Assembly (NCBI RefSeq): GCF_034424545.1
Contig: NZ_CP139970.1
Location: 3,782,001-3,846,000 of the forward strand
DNA: 64,000 bases
Source of the DNA: Trinickia caryophylli
Lineage (GTDB): Bacteria > Pseudomonadota > Gammaproteobacteria > Burkholderiales > Burkholderiaceae
Direction of reading: 5' to 3'
Below are positions 62,322 through 64,000 of the stretch, piece by piece. Each line of letters starts with the position of its first letter. Positions within the stretch are counted from its first letter, which is position 1. The translations under genes and the position numbers were made by a program. The notes beneath the pieces were generated by a model that worked only from the letters and a program-made list of their open reading frames with translations, was not told where the DNA came from and searched no databases.

Positions 62322-62959
62322 ACCGTGCCGCCTTTTGCGCGTGTTCGCCGCGATTTCGAGCGCCGCGGCAGCATCGTCTCCATGAGGCCGTCGCGGTCGA
62401 TAAGTTGATGCTTGAGCGCACCCAGCATATGGAGCGCAACGAGTCCGATCATCGCATACGCGAGCACATCGTGCGTTCCGAAGAAGACTGCTCGCAAACC
62501 CGGATCGTCCCAACCCCATTTCGGCAGCAGCAGCCCCCAAAAGCGCGTGCCGTACGTATTGAACGAGGAGCCGAGATAGCCGGTGAGCGGCAGCGCGAGC
62601 ATCCCCACGTATAAAAAAACCTGCGTCGTGCGCGCGGCGGCGCGTTGCCACGGTCGCATCGGCGGCAACGGCGGCCGATGGACGGCCGCGCGCACCATGA
62701 TGCGGATAAGCACAAGCAGGAAAACCGTCAGCCCCAGCGACTTGTGCAGATTGATCAGCGTCGCCTTCATGGGCAGCCCTTTCGGCAGCCCGACCATGTA
62801 AAGGCCGAGCGCCAGAAGGGCAATGATGCAAATCGCGATGAGCCAATGCAGCACGATCAGCGAACTCGCGTAGCGGTGCGCATCGACGCCCGCAGGCAGG
62901 GGCTCGCCGCGCGGGGAATAAGGGGTCGTCATCGCCATGTCCGTGTTTCGTCCATCCAT
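62318..62959 (-). CDS. Cytochrome b561-type di-heme membrane protein
   Basis: A ~213-aa membrane protein with four hydrophobic segments and heme-ligand His in [60 protein letters not shown] and [10 protein letters not shown]. Cytochrome b561 proteins pass electrons across the membrane to quinone or cytochromes. Coupling to pqqB suggests a role with PQQ-dependent dehydrogenases. The start is uncertain (62959, or Met at 62938 or 62932). It is the first gene of this pqq operon copy. Confidence 0.82.
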   Translation of the reverse strand: MDGRNTDMAMTTPYSPRGEPLPAGVDAHRYASSLIVLHWLIAICIIALLALGLYMVGLPKGLPMKATLINLHKSLGLTVFLLVLIRIMVRAAVHRPPLPPMRPWQRAAARTTQVFLYVGMLALPLTGYLGSSFNTYGTRFWGLLLPKWGWDDPGLRAVFFGTHDVLAYAMIGLVALHMLGALKHQLIDRDGLMETMLPRRSKSRRTRAKGGTV

Positions 62960-63009
62960 ATCCTCATTGAGCGCCGCGATGCGCGCGAGTTCGATCGCAG
63001 CGTGCCGGT

Positions 63010-63894
63010 TCAGGCCGCGATCAGTATTTCCCCCCGTCCGTCGACGGCGAGGTCGCCTGCGAAGCGCACCGGAAGCCGTCGCGGGTCAAGCGTCGAAAAC
63101 GGTGCCATTTCGGTGGCGAGGTGCTTCACGAACAGGGACCAGAACACATCGAAACCGCGCCCGCCCGCGACGAACGTCTCCGGTAGCCGGTCCGGCCGGC
63201 GCGCGAGCACGAGCGTGCCGCGCCGCATGCCGTAGCCGTAGTGCGCCCCCACGCGGCCGGCGACGCAGATCGAGCCGGCCACGAGCCGCGACGCCGCATA
63301 GGCGCCGCAGTCGCCGCCCACGAGCACGAGCCCACGCCGCATGCGGTCGCCGAGGCGCTCGCCCGCGTTGCCCGCGATGGCGATCGTGCCGCCTGTCATG
63401 CCTTCCATTTCGCCCGCCCGCGCGCCTGCTGCGAAGTCGCCGCAACGGCCCGCGACCGTCAGGCGGCCACCGCGCATTTCGCAGCCGAGGTAGTCGCCCG
63501 CGTCGCCTTCGATCGCGAGCGTGCCGGCCGTCATCTGCGCGCCGGCATAGTCGCCCACCGCGCCGCGCACGATCAGGCGGCCGCCCGCCATGCCCGCAGC
63601 CAGATTCACCAGCCAGCGCACGTCGCCCTCGATGACGAGCGCGGGCCCGTCCTGGGGCGCGCCGGCCGCATTCGACGCCGCGGCCGCGGCCGCGTCGGCG
63701 GGCTCGGGCGGATCGGCCGTCGCGCTGCGCGATATGTCGAAAAGATCGCCGGTTGCGACCGATTGGTCGCGCGAGCGCAATCGCAGTCGCGCAATCGCAT
63801 CGAGCGGCATGTCGGCGAGCGCGGCGGGCACGAGCGGTGCGCCGTCGATCGAAAAGCCGGGGGGCGCCTTTACGCGCAAGATCGTCGTGCTCAT
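63010..63894 (-). CDS. fhcC: Formyltransferase/hydrolase complex subunit FhcC
   Basis: A 294-aa GXGXG-repeat protein related to formylmethanofuran dehydrogenase subunit C. It shows a run of right-handed beta-helix turns, each with Gly-x-x-x-Gly pattern (MAGGRLIVRGAVGDYAGAQM, MRGGRLTVAGRCGDFAAGAR, MTGGTIAIAGNAGERLG, MRRGLVLVGGDCGAYAASRL). It belongs to the tetrahydromethanopterin-linked formaldehyde oxidation path of methylotrophs, where it forms the Fhc complex. It overlaps the stop of ftr/fhcD by four bases, as in fhc operons. Confidence 0.92.
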   Translation of the reverse strand: MSTTILRVKAPPGFSIDGAPLVPAALADMPLDAIARLRLRSRDQSVATGDLFDISRSATADPPEPADAAAAAASNAAGAPQDGPALVIEGDVRWLVNLAAGMAGGRLIVRGAVGDYAGAQMTAGTLAIEGDAGDYLGCEMRGGRLTVAGRCGDFAAGARAGEMEGMTGGTIAIAGNAGERLGDRMRRGLVLVGGDCGAYAASRLVAGSICVAGRVGAHYGYGMRRGTLVLARRPDRLPETFVAGGRGFDVFWSLFVKHLATEMAPFSTLDPRRLPVRFAGDLAVDGRGEILIAA

Positions 63895-64000
63895 GTCGAA
63901 CGGCTTCCTGCGACGCCTTCGGAAAGGCGGTGGAGAGGAAAGTGATAGGGGCCGAGCTTGCCGCCGTAATTGCCGGCCGAGATGCGCAGCACGCCGGCCG
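63891..64000 (-). CDS. fhcD: Formylmethanofuran--tetrahydromethanopterin formyltransferase, C-terminal end (partial)
   Basis: The last 35 or so residues of an Ftr/FhcD protein; the gene runs off the window edge. The tail GVLRISAGNYGGKLGPYHFP is the well-known C-terminal motif of Ftr proteins. The order Ftr then FhcC on the minus strand, with the ATGA overlap, matches fhc operons. Confidence 0.85.
   Translation of the reverse strand, partial: AGVLRISAGNYGGKLGPYHFPLHRLSEGVAGSRST

Noticed and set aside
1..64000. Search for tRNA, rRNA, CRISPR arrays, insertion sequences, integrases and att sites
   Set aside because: None seen. The repeats present (HAMP array, 13-bp array) are in-gene or in a short leader and do not look like CRISPR or mobile elements.

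Overview
The window looks like a chromosomal piece of a high-GC member of the Burkholderiaceae (Paraburkholderia/Caballeronia/Trinickia-like). This rests on gene content, on dense ATGA/GTGA-coupled operons, and on the pairing of a tetrahydromethanopterin C1 module with PQQ genes in a beta-proteobacterial setting. I see no rRNA, tRNA, insertion sequence or CRISPR array. Species cannot be fixed from the sequence alone.

Layout: (1) 2-2258, end of a LIV/urea-type ABC operon (livM partial, livG, livF). (2) 2259-10730, a chemosensory operon (MCP, cheY, STAS, cheA, cheW, poly-HAMP MCP, cheB) without cheR, preceded by a perfect FNR/Anr-type box. (3) 10903-12418, a small accessory patch: two unrecognised coupled genes and a convergent gene for an OspF/SpvC/HopAI1-type phosphothreonine lyase. 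(4) 12578-24822, myo-inositol catabolism: iolB, iolE, iolD, iolC-aldolase and a sugar ABC transporter leftward; an RpiR-type regulator, iolG and a second Gfo/Idh dehydrogenase rightward, with a GGAA-N6-TTCC operator between. (5) 24978-27556, tusA, a LysM/transglycosylase-like protein coupled to an LprI-like protein (possible effector and immunity pair), and an outer-membrane barrel protein. (6) 27638-36168, housekeeping: galU, valS, uvrD, an MTA/SAH nucleosidase and an Fsr-type MFS pump. (7) 36585-44310, an MCP, then an Aae/FUSC-type aromatic acid efflux operon with a divergent LysR regulator. (8) 44378-47642, small membrane protein, DUF2288 protein, a candidate small RNA, an NlpD-like protein, an aldose 1-epimerase-like protein and a 28-codon ORF. 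(9) 47983-64000, a methanol/C1 region: mxaR-S-A-C-K-L, a PQQ-associated beta-propeller protein, a TonB receptor, a two-component system split over both strands, pqqE-D-C-B, cytochrome b561, fhcC and the end of fhcD/ftr.

How the parts work together: the right end describes PQQ-dependent alcohol oxidation (cofactor synthesis, dehydrogenase maturation, a possible metal or cofactor receptor, a transcriptional switch) joined to formaldehyde oxidation on tetrahydromethanopterin, although the dehydrogenase genes (mxaF/xoxF), pqqA and the rest of fhc lie outside the window. The inositol region is a self-contained import, oxidation and cleavage route except for iolA. The chemosensory operon looks tuned to intracellular or redox cues, because its two receptors lack a sizeable periplasmic domain and an FNR-type site lies upstream. 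The most unexpected gene is the phosphothreonine lyase, a family known from type III effectors of animal and plant pathogens. No type III or type VI secretion genes are in view.
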